Below, one piece after another: positions 12,770 to 24,525 of a DNA stretch of 64,000 nucleotides; positions within the stretch are counted from its first letter, which is position 1; every line of letters begins with the position of its first letter. Position numbers and translations under genes: made by a program. The stretch comes from Margaritispora aquatica (lineage: Eukaryota; Ascomycota; Leotiomycetes; Helotiales; Discinellaceae). Location: the NCBI GenBank assembly GCA_007644065.1, contig VJWN01000012.1:1043758-1107757 (forward strand), given 5' to 3'. A model generated the notes under the pieces. It worked only from the letters and a program-made list of their open reading frames with translations. It ran no database searches and was not told where the DNA came from.

Positions 12770-14773
12770 ATTTGAAATCAAGTTGTCCCGATGTTGTTGA
12801 TGCTCTCAAAGTCTTCTTCATCAACAGTTGATATGAATTTGGTTGTGTAGTAAAGGTGAGTCTGACGTGAGGTTGTACCACATGCTGAGATCCTGTTTCG
12901 AGGATGAGTAGTGCAGGTGCAGCGATTCACGGATATATCTACAATTGATGCAACCACCTACTCGTTCAGTCCGTTCCGAGGGAGTAGAATCAGTGAACAA
13001 GTCGTTTCTCTAATTCTTCTCGGTGTTCTCAAATGGTCACAGTATGTGACCTCCACCTCCTCCTTCTCCTAAGTATAGATAACTCGGTAACGTTTGGCCA
13101 ACGTAAAAGCCGTTTGGAGTACCAACGATATCCCACCTCGAAACACGCCAACTAGTTGCAACCCAACCAAGAACTTATCGAGATGAAAAAGCCACGACTG
13201 AAGAAAGGGGATGCGTTGTTGAAGCGAATCAGGTCATGCCTAGAGAGTAATCCTGATCATGTGCAAAGGCGGAGACGGAGGTAGTAACGGAAGGCAGGCA
13301 CACTTCAACCAGATTTCCTCCTTGTAGACGACTTGTGCTGACAATTATGATCAAATCTCGCTTTTGGAGTCGATGAGACCCTGTAATAACGTTGGAAGTG
13401 GGAAATGTTTGACGATATGTCGCCGGCGCAAGCAAGGGATGTTGGAGAAGCTTCGAATAGCCCTGTGGAAATATTCTGGAATCAGAACCCCTCAAAACAA
13501 GTCGGTAGCTGACGATAAAGCCGCATATGCATGAGGATCGACTCTGGGCGTTTTGTCTCAGTAAAATGCCTTTCGTGCAATGATGTTGAGGGAAGAGTCT
13601 GCGTGGCGGAGTAGTGGGGGTAGCAATGTCCACCGTCCAATGTGATAGGGACAAGATGCTTCAGGACGAGAAGGAGAGAGATATGACAATGGATTGGGAA
13701 ACAGGAGAAGGATTGATCATTGAAGGGAATCGAGTTGAACAATCATTCGGCCTATCTCAAGCTTTGTGGCCGAATTCTGTGGTTGTGGTAGGTGACTACT
13801 AAGTGCGTCCTACCCTCCACATATAACAAAGTCGGGCGATGGCAGATTCCATGCAGCGCAGCGCAGAACAAGGCCAAGTAGCGCACACCTTCTTACTCGG
13901 TCTTTGGCTCTACTTTCAGAACAATAAGACTTTGTGTTACTCATGGACCTCGTTCTTCAGGACTCTGGGCTTTCTCCCCCAACCTTAAAACCACATCAGG
14001 CTTTCCTACTCAGCAGCCTCGAATTGAGTGGAATTATACGTGATTTGACCTTTTTAAACCTTTGGGGTGCCTCGAGTTACTCAGCATGCGTCCCCAGCTG
14101 AAAGAAGGTTAGAGGCGACATCGATCTAGTGCAGGCCACCAATCGCGAATAGCATCGCTTTAGCACCTGAGCAATGGGGAATGGGCAATAAACGGCAAGT
14201 AGACGAGAAAATTGGCTTGTGTAGCACCACTAGGTCCGCTAACGCATACCAACGCTCATTGCACCACTCACATTCAAGAAAATCTTACAGGTGGCTTTTC
14301 GCCCAAAAATGTAAAGTTCAATCAATGCAAGGACGCTTCAGCGGCTTCGTGCATGGAAATCGACGACTGGACCCAAACATGCAATAACTAGGTATGTCAC
14401 AGGCCGACGGTGAAAACTTGAAGCTTACGATGCATATATTCTCTCTAACGCCGAGCAACCTGCCAGAAACGTGTGTTAAGCTTCCCTTTACCCATATGGT
14501 TGTATTGTTGAGGTACTAGTCTGTATATCATGGAATCACAAGTGATCCACAAAGCCTAGCACTGCTATCTCTGGCGTAAAAATGAAACGCAAAGTACAAA
14601 ACTACAAAATCGAAACGCTTTTGAACGATCTTTTCCATTTGAAGTGCATAATTGGTAAAATGCGCACAGCAAGGAACAAAAATGTTCAATGACGTTTGCT
14701 GCAGAAAAAGTAAACGAGCCAACCATTACCGTTTTTGTGATACCGCTCACCGATGCAAAGTAGATCCCTAGCA
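12770..14773. other. intergenic spacer, receptor promoter; no gene seen
   Basis: Two kilobases upstream of the receptor and downstream of the permease, both on the minus strand. Short frames around 13.2-13.8 kb lack domain signatures and overlap each other on opposite strands. I see no RNA gene or repeat. Confidence 0.5.
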
Positions 14774-16612
14774 CTACAGAGTGTACAAAAAGTCAGGACG
14801 CTTGTCACCAAGTGCCTCAGCTTCCTTTGCAGTCATTCCACAGGTCAAATGATCCCTCTTGCCAGCTAATCGCGCAGCGTTTTCTTGTCTGAGTAGCAGG
14901 TGCATGGCTACACTTCCACCCAACAAGCAGATAAGCATGTATGCCATGACAGTGCTGTGGCCTACGGTAAACTTGGGTGCTTTGAAGTAGATATTCGAGC
15001 TGACGATTCCATTCATGTTACCCCAACCAATGACGAAACCAAGAACAATTCCGCGTTTGTACACACCTTCAATGTTGTTGCTGACCCAGGAGATGGTGTT
15101 TGCAATGCATGGATAGATTCCGATGGCGCTGAGGAATGTTCCAGCATATTGAATATGAGGTTTGGTTGTTGAGAGAAGCATTGCAAAACCGACCACGCCA
15201 ATCAGTGAGAAGCAGACGTTAAACAGGCCCCGCTGTCGGAAGCGATCTGCGGAAAAGCCAACCAGAATTGTCATTGCTGCCGCACAAGCATATGGAGGTA
15301 CGGTCAAGAGTTGAGCATGGATCGCAGTGTATCCCATATTCTTGATGATAGTTGGGAGAAACAGAGAGAATGCGTAAAGAGGCATATCAACTCCCATGTA
15401 GATGAACATGCCAAGCCACATCTTCCAGTCAGTTACAGCAGCCCAGAAATAGGACATTTTGAATTCCTCATGCTCTGCGCTCGATTGTTTGTCTTGCTTC
15501 AGGCGCCGAATGACACGAATGCGATCCGTCTCATCAAGGAAGGTCGCGGTGTCAGGGAAATCGTGCACCATGAAGAACGACAGAAACCCGAAGAGAATAG
15601 TAGCAGCACCCTCGACTGATGTAAAGTTAGTAACATCCTGGATAGAAAGCACAGAGAGAATCTCAGAAAGAGCCCCCAAAAAGATATTCTAGTTTTGAAG
15701 GAGTGTTCATGCCCTCTACTGAATTAGACACAGGGGTAAGGGGAAGGTCGCTTACGAATAAAGATCCATGCCCAACCTGGAAGACCACCTTTCTTATCAA
15801 GTTTTGAGATTGCAGCTGCAAGAAGGCCACCAAAGGAGCCCGAGAATGCAGCAGCAGAGAAGAAAATGGCCTAAATTCATTAGCATAAGCGACTAGAAAG
15901 TCGAGGGGAAACCAACAGCTCGAACTCCAAACTCGTTGCGTTTGTACCAGCATGACAAGAAGTAGTTCACACCAGGGTATAAGCCAGCTTCCGTAACACC
16001 AAGGAACCAACGAGCTGCCATCAATCCAGACCAGTTCTTGACCCATCCCATACTTAGCATACAGAGACCCCAAAGAATCCTAGATTATTATCGGCTTTCG
16101 TTCTTGCAGCCAGGGTTTGTCTGTAACTCACATGATGATGGGAATAAAGACAGAAGGCTTCATCTTCTTGAGCAGAACGTTTGTAAGAGGCTCGAAGAGG
16201 GCATAGGAGATGAAGAAAATAGTCAAGCAGGCATTATATCTTCCTGTTGACATCTGGCCCAAGCTCTTCTGGAGTCCATCGATCTTGGCATTACCAATGT
16301 TTGTTCGGTCGAGGAAAGCTAGTAGATACAGCAAACAGAGCTGGAGGGTTAGCTCATCGATTACTCGACTCGGATTGCAGACATACCCATGGAATCAAGT
16401 ACATATCCAGCTTCCAAACGAGCTTTCTATCCTGGTCCCCGTCAATTTACGCCAAGAATCTCTCCAGTAGTTTGACTTACGATTGCCTTCTTCTCTGCCT
16501 CGCTGAGTCCAGCATCGGGGTCTGCGGGCATGTCGACAGAATCACTGCCGTAAGGAAGACCCACAACAGTCTCCTGCTCACTTTGGCTATCTAAGGCGTT
16601 CTTCTCGCTCAT
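14774..16612 (-). CDS. MFS transporter of the anion:cation symporter family (allantoate/nicotinate permease type)
   Basis: Six exons: 16612-16481, 16431-16387, 16340-16132, 16079-15917, 15870-15756 and 15615-14774, all phase-consistent, giving 501 residues. The N-terminal 45 residues are cytosolic and acidic. DRKLVWKLDMYLIPW then LLYLLAFLDRTNIGNAKIDG is the hallmark first helix of the Dal5/Tna1 (ACS) family. GVTEAGLYPGVNYFLSCWY and HDFPDTATFL are further family motifs. About 12 transmembrane helices are expected, in the plasma membrane. Members import organic anions such as allantoate, nicotinate, pantothenate or biotin precursors by proton symport. The substrate cannot be read from the sequence. 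The 140-nt intron between exons 5 and 6 is the largest and is chosen so that WIFI-LEGAA aligns with the family. Confidence 0.85.
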
Positions 16613-19399
16613 GGCTGCGGCTTTCCGATGCGATGGGTCGAGTCCCAGGGTGAAGTTACAGAAAAGTGTGTTTCAAACTCCAGATCGAGTAGAAAGAGTG
16701 ATCAAATTTTCAAAGACAACAAGATGAATGATTGTTGAAAGAACGAGCTTTCCTGCTGAATTAAGTACTTTGACCAGATTCGAAGAGCTATGTGCTAGCA
16801 GGCAAAGATCAATCCAAGATAGGAAGTTTTTCTATGTGGAGTAAAAACTACCTATCTGGAGATATCGGGTTATCAGGCGCGTAGCACAAGACCGGATTAT
16901 CTCCAGCCTAGCTGTAACGCAAAATTCTGGCGAACAGTGGGGCATATAAAGTATTACAAAAATCACAAAAGAGTCCATGAGAAAGTAACAAGTGACAAAA
17001 ATGCAAGCCCGATACTCCAACATAGCACTGAATTGCAAAGGTGCCCTACAAGATCAGCAATGCAATGTGGTTGCCCCTGATCGATCACTCCTTGAGCTCG
17101 TCTTTGAAACGTCCAAACAGCCAAATAAGTGCCACTGAGCATCTTGATTTGTTCAATCTTTACAGTGTAACCTGGAAACTATTATCTATGTTCCGCCACT
17201 GGCTACAAGTTGGGAGATCATATTGAAGGAACAAAGCGGGCGCCTTCGAACAACGTTTGTGTTCTACTTGACGGACCTAAACCGTTCCAACAATATCTGC
17301 CACTGAGCAGTATCGGGGCCGTAGTACAATCCTTTCAACCTTCGAGTCTCCCACATAGACTGCACTTCATGGCAAGCTGGAACTTCGGATAGGTCGTACT
17401 ACCCGATCTGGAGAATCCACACAACGGGTGTGAACCGGCATCGTGCAGGCTTCTGCTTCCGTAAGGGATGGCTGCATACATTTCGATTATCGCCTTTGTT
17501 GGTTTCTGCCCTGCTCCCGACCCGAATTCCAATGTCCACTGGACGGAGTAGAGAGTGACTCTTCTCGAAAAGAGAGATAAGCTTGGGTAGAGACAGAAAA
17601 GCAGGCAGCATCAAACCTCTGGAAGCTTTCAAGGGTTGATGGCATGGCAAAAGCATAGGAATGATGAGTGGTTACAGCAGACAAATTGAGAAACGCCACA
17701 TGATCCTACCTATCCTTTCTAGAACTTTGATGATGCACAGAAGATGACAGTGATGGCGACAGATGGTGCACATGTCTTATGGAGCACTGAGGAGGAGAAG
17801 TGTTGTCTGGCGGTGGATATCTCTACCACCACCTCGTGCAGCTAGTGTACAGCCTAACAAAGCTTAGGGCGGGCGCCTGGTGATCATCACTGCAACCACA
17901 AGCACAGCACATTCATACGCATCAACCTCATCATCCTCTGTCCGTGATCCCAAGATACGTGCCAGATGCAATGTGCGAATAATCCTAGAGATCCCTCACA
18001 TCATGCACGAAGTGGCCGAGGGGCAACTTTCAGGATCCGGGGTGTCGTACCTGAATGCAGCATACTTTCGGGTAGTAACCTCAACTGTTGGTCACACAGA
18101 ATTACACTCCAAGTTCTCCCTAACCAAGGACTGTCGAGTACTTACCAACACCCCTCGCATTTCATTTTCTCAAAATTGTTCTCCTGTGTTGGTGAAGTCT
18201 TCCCTTAACACTGTCATAACTTGCTGTTGCTTCCCGAAGCGTTTTCGTGTTCATTCCGATGAGTTCTGAAAGTGGATCTTATATTCGAGTATTCTCCCAA
18301 TCTACGATCAATATATTGGTCGGCAACTACCCATATTGCATCCGTATGAGGAGGGAGATCGTGCAAAGTTGAGATGGATGTAGTGTCCATCTTTAATCTA
18401 AAGCACGAGGTCGAGCTCTATCCCGGATCGAAGTAGGCCAGATGCTGCTAAGTAATCATTTCGAATCTCTGATTACATGGCGTTTAACGGTTGCGATTAT
18501 TTATGGAGCTGAACCTCAATCCAGGTCCAATTGGCCATGAAAGATAGATTGAAGGACGGGTACCTCTCAAGTATTTGAGTCTTCACTGGAAGCTGTCATC
18601 CTTCCGATTTGTCATACTGGTTGATGGTCTACACTCAACTAGTTATTCAATTCTCGTTAGTATCCACACAACGGAAACGAGAATGTTCGGCTTTAAAGAT
18701 CGAGAGAGCGTCATCACAGAGCCGGAGTGATGAGTGAGTCCAAGGCTTCAAGGCTCGAGTCAAGCAATCAGGAACACCTCGTACTTTTGAGAGCACAAAC
18801 TCGATATACAAATACACGCACCTCTCTCAGTCTTCGTGTTCAAACAACGAGCAAGTTGAGAGAGATTAAAAGTGTTCAAGCCTCTCGAACTCCTCGCGCG
18901 GCGTCGAGAACCTCTAAGAATCGCCCTTCTTGACCCAATCACTTTTCGAGGAGGCGAGTTCAAGTTCTCATTCCTGTACCTTGTAGAGAAAAACACAGGT
19001 ATACTGTAAAATTGAATGGATGAATGGGAGGGGAACCGTTGCTGTCATTTTCGCATCTATCTAACTTGTGCACCATCATCCGTACTAAGCGCTTCAAACC
19101 ATCATGAGATTGAAAATCTAATGCCTTCCCTCCCCCCATACATATTATGCAAGTCTTTCCAATATCTAAAAACTCTAGACGCTCTTAGCTCTTAGTCCTA
19201 GCTCCGACCTGAAATGCACCTCACACCCATCACCTGAAATGCAATCGTTTTATCCAACAGAATCCTAAAGACTTTCCAAAACGCCCATAAATGCTCCCAT
19301 GATAACGCCGCCAATGTACACCTCATAACGCAAATACTCACACCCTCACACACACACTCTCGCTCGCTCACTCATTCACTCACTCATTCGCTCATTCAC
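16613..19399. other. intergenic spacer, no gene seen
   Basis: 2.8 kb holding the permease promoter and the oligopeptide transporter's 3' flank. Open frames of 60-129 codons at 17.0-18.3 and 18.7-19.0 kb show no motif or splice continuation. The right end (19339-19400) is a low-complexity CTCACTCATTCA-like stretch. Confidence 0.5.
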
Positions 19400-19400
19400 T
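19339..19400. repeat. low-complexity CTCA/CATTCA repeat beside the transporter stop codon
   Basis: An imperfect array of ACTCAC, CACACA, CTCGCT and CTCATTCA units runs directly up to the stop codon of the oligopeptide transporter. It would be transcribed as the start of its 3' UTR (TGAG-rich on the mRNA strand). Confidence 0.75.
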
Positions 19401-22400
19401 TAGGGCCCAAAGTGCTGTCCAGGGGGGACAACCTTATATGGACATGCATTCCAATCACAGCCCTGCTTATGCACCTCCGTACCCCACCAGTGGAAGTTAT
19501 CCATGAATCCTGGGTAGACGAAGCCAAAGAAGATGACAACTAGACCAAAAGCTAGACCTGAATCTAATGCTGCCGACAGCGTCATCGTGTATTTCGCCCA
19601 CCATGCTCCTGCCTTCTTTCGAATGACGCTGTTGAAAACGAAGCACACGAGAGCCCAGACCGAGAAATTGAGACCCGTCGCAGGAGGAATCCATGAGAGC
19701 GATCCAAAGAGAACTGGTAGATTGATCATTCGAACAATGCTACCCTTTCTCTTGCGAGCGTACAGCCAGAGGATGACTGGGGCTATGGCACCGATGAGGA
19801 AACACCACACAAGTGGCCTGTAGATGGCATCTGGTCCGAAGAATTCCCTTGGTCCTACGACTCCCCACAATATACTGCCATTGAAGTGAACTCGAGCGAT
19901 TGGGCACACAAAGCCGTTGATTGCTTGTGGGGTGCAGATGTTCTCAACATTGTTGAACATCCAGTTGAGGACGGCAATTTGCACAATTGAGGAAACAACA
20001 GTCGCGCACATCTGGACAGAGAACAGAATGCGAGGAGGAATCTTCATATAGTGGCCGAGCTTGAGATCTGATGAGAACTTGATGCCTTGAGCGGAAGAAA
20101 TGTATCCATAGGTTACGAAAACCATATTTGCGACTGGTCGCCCAGGAAATACAGCACCGCAAACAAGTTGACAGATCAAGTAGATGCTGCTATGTTGGTT
20201 CGTAAGAGCCATCACAATACCAATTGGGATGAACAAAACGGAGCATATTCCTAAAGCAAGCAGGAGTCCATACCAAGGAAGATGCACAGGATAGCTGGTA
20301 ATGTTAGAACAGGATTGTATGATTGCAGAGGAAAACTCACTATTCGACAACAAAGATGCCCACCGCGGTCATGCTCACGAATGTGATCAAATACCAGCTG
20401 AGTGGAGCATCTTTGTATCTTCTCATCAATCGGTTATGAACATCCTCTTGACTGATGATGTTCTCCATATGTGAATCGGATCTTGACAGCCGCCTTCTGC
20501 TCATAGGCGCGCTCTTTGGAATTGGGATTGGCTGATAAGTTGACCTGCCCTCTGCCTCGACCTCTTTCAAGGAACGAGTCCATTGTCTCCAAATATCTTT
20601 CCCATGCCAGCAAGCTGTATGCGATAACAAGGACGCTAGGGCTGCAAATTGTAGTCCGTAACTCAGGACGTATGTGATTGGTAAATATACTCTGCTGTAA
20701 TTGTTGTATGCCTCTCTATCGAAAAGAAAATCTTTGGTCAAGATCTTGCTAACATCGTAAAGATTCCCCGTGTTGTCGAAGACTGACGAAGACAAAATGG
20801 GCATGTATGAAGAAAAGAAGATGTTTTTGTAATATGCGATGGGGGCAATGATCCACATGACTATGACCAGCCCTCCGACCACATTCATGGCAGCCCAGAA
20901 AGGAGTGATCAGAGGTGAGCCAATGTAGGCAATTTGTGCCCAATCAAAGGTTACTGGAAACAGTCCAAGTCCAGATGCCACTCCAAACAAATTGGCAACC
21001 ACCACATTATCTGGAGCGAACCATGTAACGACGTTGAAGTAGCTCAATGCTGGAAATAATAGTCCGGGCAAAAAGTAAAAGGCAAATGAACAGAGCCAGA
21101 CCACAAAGAAAAACTTCCACCTAGTGATCTTCCAGCCATTGGCGATTGTATTCTCCTCCTTGTGCAGGGTAGTGAACATAGCTGCTGACATCAATGTCCC
21201 GGGCCAAATCATTCCACCAGGACGAACAAGAAATCTTCTTGTCAACCCAGCAAAGGTATATCCGAGAATTTGAGTAGAAAGAGTAAGCAGGAGCTGATAC
21301 GTGATGCTAACTTTCTGGTTGTAGAAATGCGTCTGCTCAACAATCACATCCGTAGCAAATGCGAAGCCAAAAGAGACATTGCTGCTGATGTATACACAGC
21401 TGTGCTCTTTCTCGTTCCATCTACCCTGTGATAGCCATAACCGCAGGGTTCTCAGTTTGCCGTCTGGCTCCTTTCGTGGGTTTTCGTAATTCGCGTCGAC
21501 ATCTGTGTTGATGGAAGGTGTGCCGCTTCTAAAACCATCCACAAATTCTTCATCAGGGTCGTCTCGTCGTTTAAGGATTTGGTCCCATAATAGACCAAGG
21601 GGATGAACAAGTAATAATGCAATAACTGGAGTAATAGAAACGCTAGGGTATCGTAAAGAAAAGAAAAGATTCGTGGAAGATCCAAGTATGGAAAACAATA
21701 AGGACAAAATCCACATGCGCGGGGTATTTATGGAGAGGGAGATATTGTCGATAGCTGAGACAGAAGCCCGAACTTGAGGGTATGGTGAATTGTCATACGG
21801 GTCCTCATCATTGAGTGATTCTTCTTCTCCTTCTTCTTCCGTATCGTCAGAATCAGCCAGCACTTCCTGCATGTCTTCCTGGTCGGCATTGGGGATAGCT
21901 CTTGCTTCCTTGGCAAATTGTGTTTCCAACGCAACATCGTCTTTCCCCTCGGCCGAAGCAGTACGTTTGGTAGTTCTACGGCGTGTGCTACCCTCACCCC
22001 CGTCTGCGGATCGAAGTGTGTTCGAGCTCAAGGCATTCTTCAATGGTGAGCCCTTCTGCTTGTCCTTCCATTTCAGATCATCGCCCTCATCCTCGTCACT
22101 GGTGTCGGTGGACGAGCCCACCGGAACTGCTCCATAGGAGCCTGTTCCAAACCCGGGCGCTGATCGCAGAAGAAGTGGTACCTTCGACATGAGTTCGAAG
22201 AGTCTGCGGATAGGATTTATTGATTGTTCGGCACTCGAGGCATGATCATTGGGTGTTTGTGGGAGAGAATCGGAGTCTTCTCGTCGGTGTCGTCGAAGGA
22301 GCGCAGCGTCAGATTCGGGATCGAGATCTTCCTCGGAATCTGGAAGAGAATCATGCTCAGCAGATTTTATAGGTAGGGCAGAGAGTGGGATCTCTGTCAT

Positions 22401-22457
22401 TTGTGTGTTTCTGACTCTACCGCCTCTACCTTGGGATGGCGTGGGGTTGGTAGTCAT
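19400..22457 (-). CDS. OPT-family oligopeptide transporter, 1003 residues
   Basis: Two exons, 22457-20341 and 20294-19400, joined through a TA|C tyrosine codon (FVVE-Y-YPVHLPWYGLLLALG). The start is the ATG of MTTNPTPSQGRGG. The first about 240 residues are hydrophilic and strongly acidic (runs such as DSDDTEEEGEEESLNDED). From about residue 245 on there are roughly 14-16 hydrophobic segments. Family features include DVIVEQTHFYNQKVSITYQLLLTLSTQILGY-like sequence in the N-terminal half, MIWPGTLMSAAMFTTLHKE, and the C-terminal SSAQGIKFSSDLKLGHYMKIPPR. OPT transporters are proton-coupled importers of small peptides, glutathione or metal chelates at plasma or vacuolar membranes. Most fungal members are 700-900 residues; the excess here is the acidic N-terminal tail. 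The substrate is not inferable. Confidence 0.9.
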
Positions 22458-23143
22458 TCGACGCTACAGGCTTGAAGGGCCCCGCTAGAATAAGCATGGG
22501 AGGCTGATGTCTTGCACTTTGTTCACGGGTCCAATGATGACCTGATGCTGGTTCCCTTGGGTAGTTGGGTGGATAGTGGGCTGAGTGACAGCGTGCAACC
22601 GGAGGCAACAGGGCACAGGTTTTGGTGTGAGGCGTGAAGGTGTGATGTGCGTCCAACTCAGTGGGTTGTAAAGATCTGATTGAGGAAGCAATTGACTTGA
22701 TGTGCAGAACAAACTAGGGGCAAGTCTTTTTTTTTTCTTTCTCTTGATACTTGTCGAATAATGTTGGGTCAAGCTGTCACCCGCAAAATCTTGCAGCAGT
22801 AGCACGATGCAAAGATGGTCTATCTCAGGAGAGTTTGCATGCTTGGGCTTGTCCGTAACCAATCCATGAGCCTTATCCGATGCAGAACCCGATCCCCAGG
22901 CCTGATGATGGTGCATCAACAAGCATCAGTGAGGCCGTGCGACAGACAATGCGCCATCACTTTCGGGTGTGTCCGCCGCATCAATCTTATCAGATGGAAA
23001 AGATTAAGAATCTGCGGGAGATCAAAGAAAGTATGAAGGAAGGCGGGAGAGAGATTACGAGAAAGGACTAAACAGAATATACTGCTTAAGGACTTAAGGT
23101 CCTTAAGGTAATGAAGGACAAGTCTAAACCGCTCCTTGGTGAA

Positions 23144-23174
23144 CTGGTGACTGGTGACTGGTGACTGGTGACTG
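23144..23174. repeat. tandem repeat, unit TGGTGAC, about four copies
   Basis: Perfect 7-bp units (CTGGTGACTGGTGAC...) occur just downstream of a cluster of CCTTAAGG palindromes, in the promoter-side spacer of the oligopeptide transporter. Confidence 0.9.
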
Positions 23175-23297
23175 AATTTGAAGAAGACTCGGGTATGGAG
23201 GCTGGAAGGGAAGAATAAAATAAGGTAATAACATTAATCATAAACAAATAATGGCATATGCCGTTTTTGCCGCCCATGAAAATAAAGGTAAGGTATG

Positions 23298-23340
23298 CAA
23301 TCCCAATCCCAATCCCAATCCCAAGACCAAGACCAAGACC
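23298..23340. repeat. tandem repeat, CAATCC x4 followed by AAGACC x3
   Basis: Two adjoining 6-bp arrays, CAATCC then AAGACC, are visible by eye. On the other strand they read GGTCTT and GGGATT. They differ from the fungal telomere repeat TTAGGG. Confidence 0.9.
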
Positions 23341-24525
23341 AATACGATATACAAACACAACAGCAAGAAATCATTGAAACAAAGCCCATGTCCATGTCCA
23401 GGGTATCTCGTCGCCCGAGCTATCTAGCCTATCTTTCACCGATCCATCATATTGTCATCCTACAGTAACCTAAGGTATGGATCACCACGGTCTCAGCCAT
23501 CAAACGGATAGTTCTCTCCCATCGATCATGAGATCAAGGCACCCGAGGTATAACCATAAGGTACTCGGAAGCGAATATATATGAGTATCTACTTAGGTAC
23601 CTTAAGGTATCTCACCAACAAGCTGCATGGTATAATATTACTAAGGTAGTAGTAGATCTTGGACCAGCAGTGTCCATGAATACTTTGAGAGAAACTATAG
23701 ATGGAGGAGGAATATGAATATATCCCTTCCTGAACCCATCACAACGATTCGGATATATTCATTCCCACCCACTCAGGCGCTATCTGCGCTTCCGTCTTCC
23801 AACTGCAGCTGCAGCTGCATTTTCTGCCCGCGTCGTTTGGGACCACTTCTCGACTCCCATCGCCTGGCTACCTAAGGTACCTTGAGGTAAGGTAAGGTAG
23901 TACTTCTTCTATTTCTCGTTTTCGGCATCACGTGTGCGATGTTTCCGGGACCCCCGATCCTACCATACCCCGGAGACGATGTGTTATACTACACAGTGGC
24001 GATCAATATGGCTGTTTGGGGTAGAGCACTGTTCTTATCATTTGATAGCTGCGAGGAGACGCTTTACAAGGCCGAAGATGACGATTGATGTTGTTGTTTA
24101 AACCGATGATGACAGTCCACAAGGAAAGCATATTTCAGGAGGAGTACCAACAATTTGACCTTGCATTACTGCCGGAGCCATATTTAACTGGGTTGTACAT
24201 TTACTAAGTTAGACATATCAAGCAGACGATATTCGTGCCTGAAAAGTGAGTGAGTGCTTCATTTTTAACATACCGTAGGGTTTTCCTCACAACTGCATTC
24301 TGTTGTTGTCTAGATACTTCAAGTAATTCAGGTTATTCTCTTCTAACCTCGCATCCATCATTAAATCAAGTTCCCGCAAACAAAACACTACATCAATGAA
24401 AATCCAAAAGAGGGATCAAAGTGCTTAGATAAAATATATAGAATTAATATGGTCTATCTACATCTACCTCATCCCCCGAAAATTCAATTGTACAATAATA
24501 AAAGCCTGTTAAGATGTGTCCTAAC

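Larger units (their letters stand above)
22458..24525. other. intergenic spacer rich in short repeats
   Basis: Two kilobases upstream of the oligopeptide transporter and downstream of the sulfate permease. No gene is supported. It contains a TGGTGAC tandem repeat, a CAATCC/AAGACC tandem repeat and many copies of AAGGTA-type palindromic motifs, listed separately. Confidence 0.55.

Noticed and set aside
13229..13802. Open frames on both strands upstream of the receptor
   Set aside because: They overlap on opposite strands and show no domain, targeting signal or plausible exon extension.
17880..18269. 129-codon plus-strand frame
   Set aside because: Composition looks like translated non-coding DNA; no homology recognised and no neighbouring exon fits.
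23298..23340. GGGATT/TTGGGA array as an interstitial telomere tract
   Set aside because: The unit is not TTAGGG and changes to GGTCTT midway; it is an ordinary tandem repeat.
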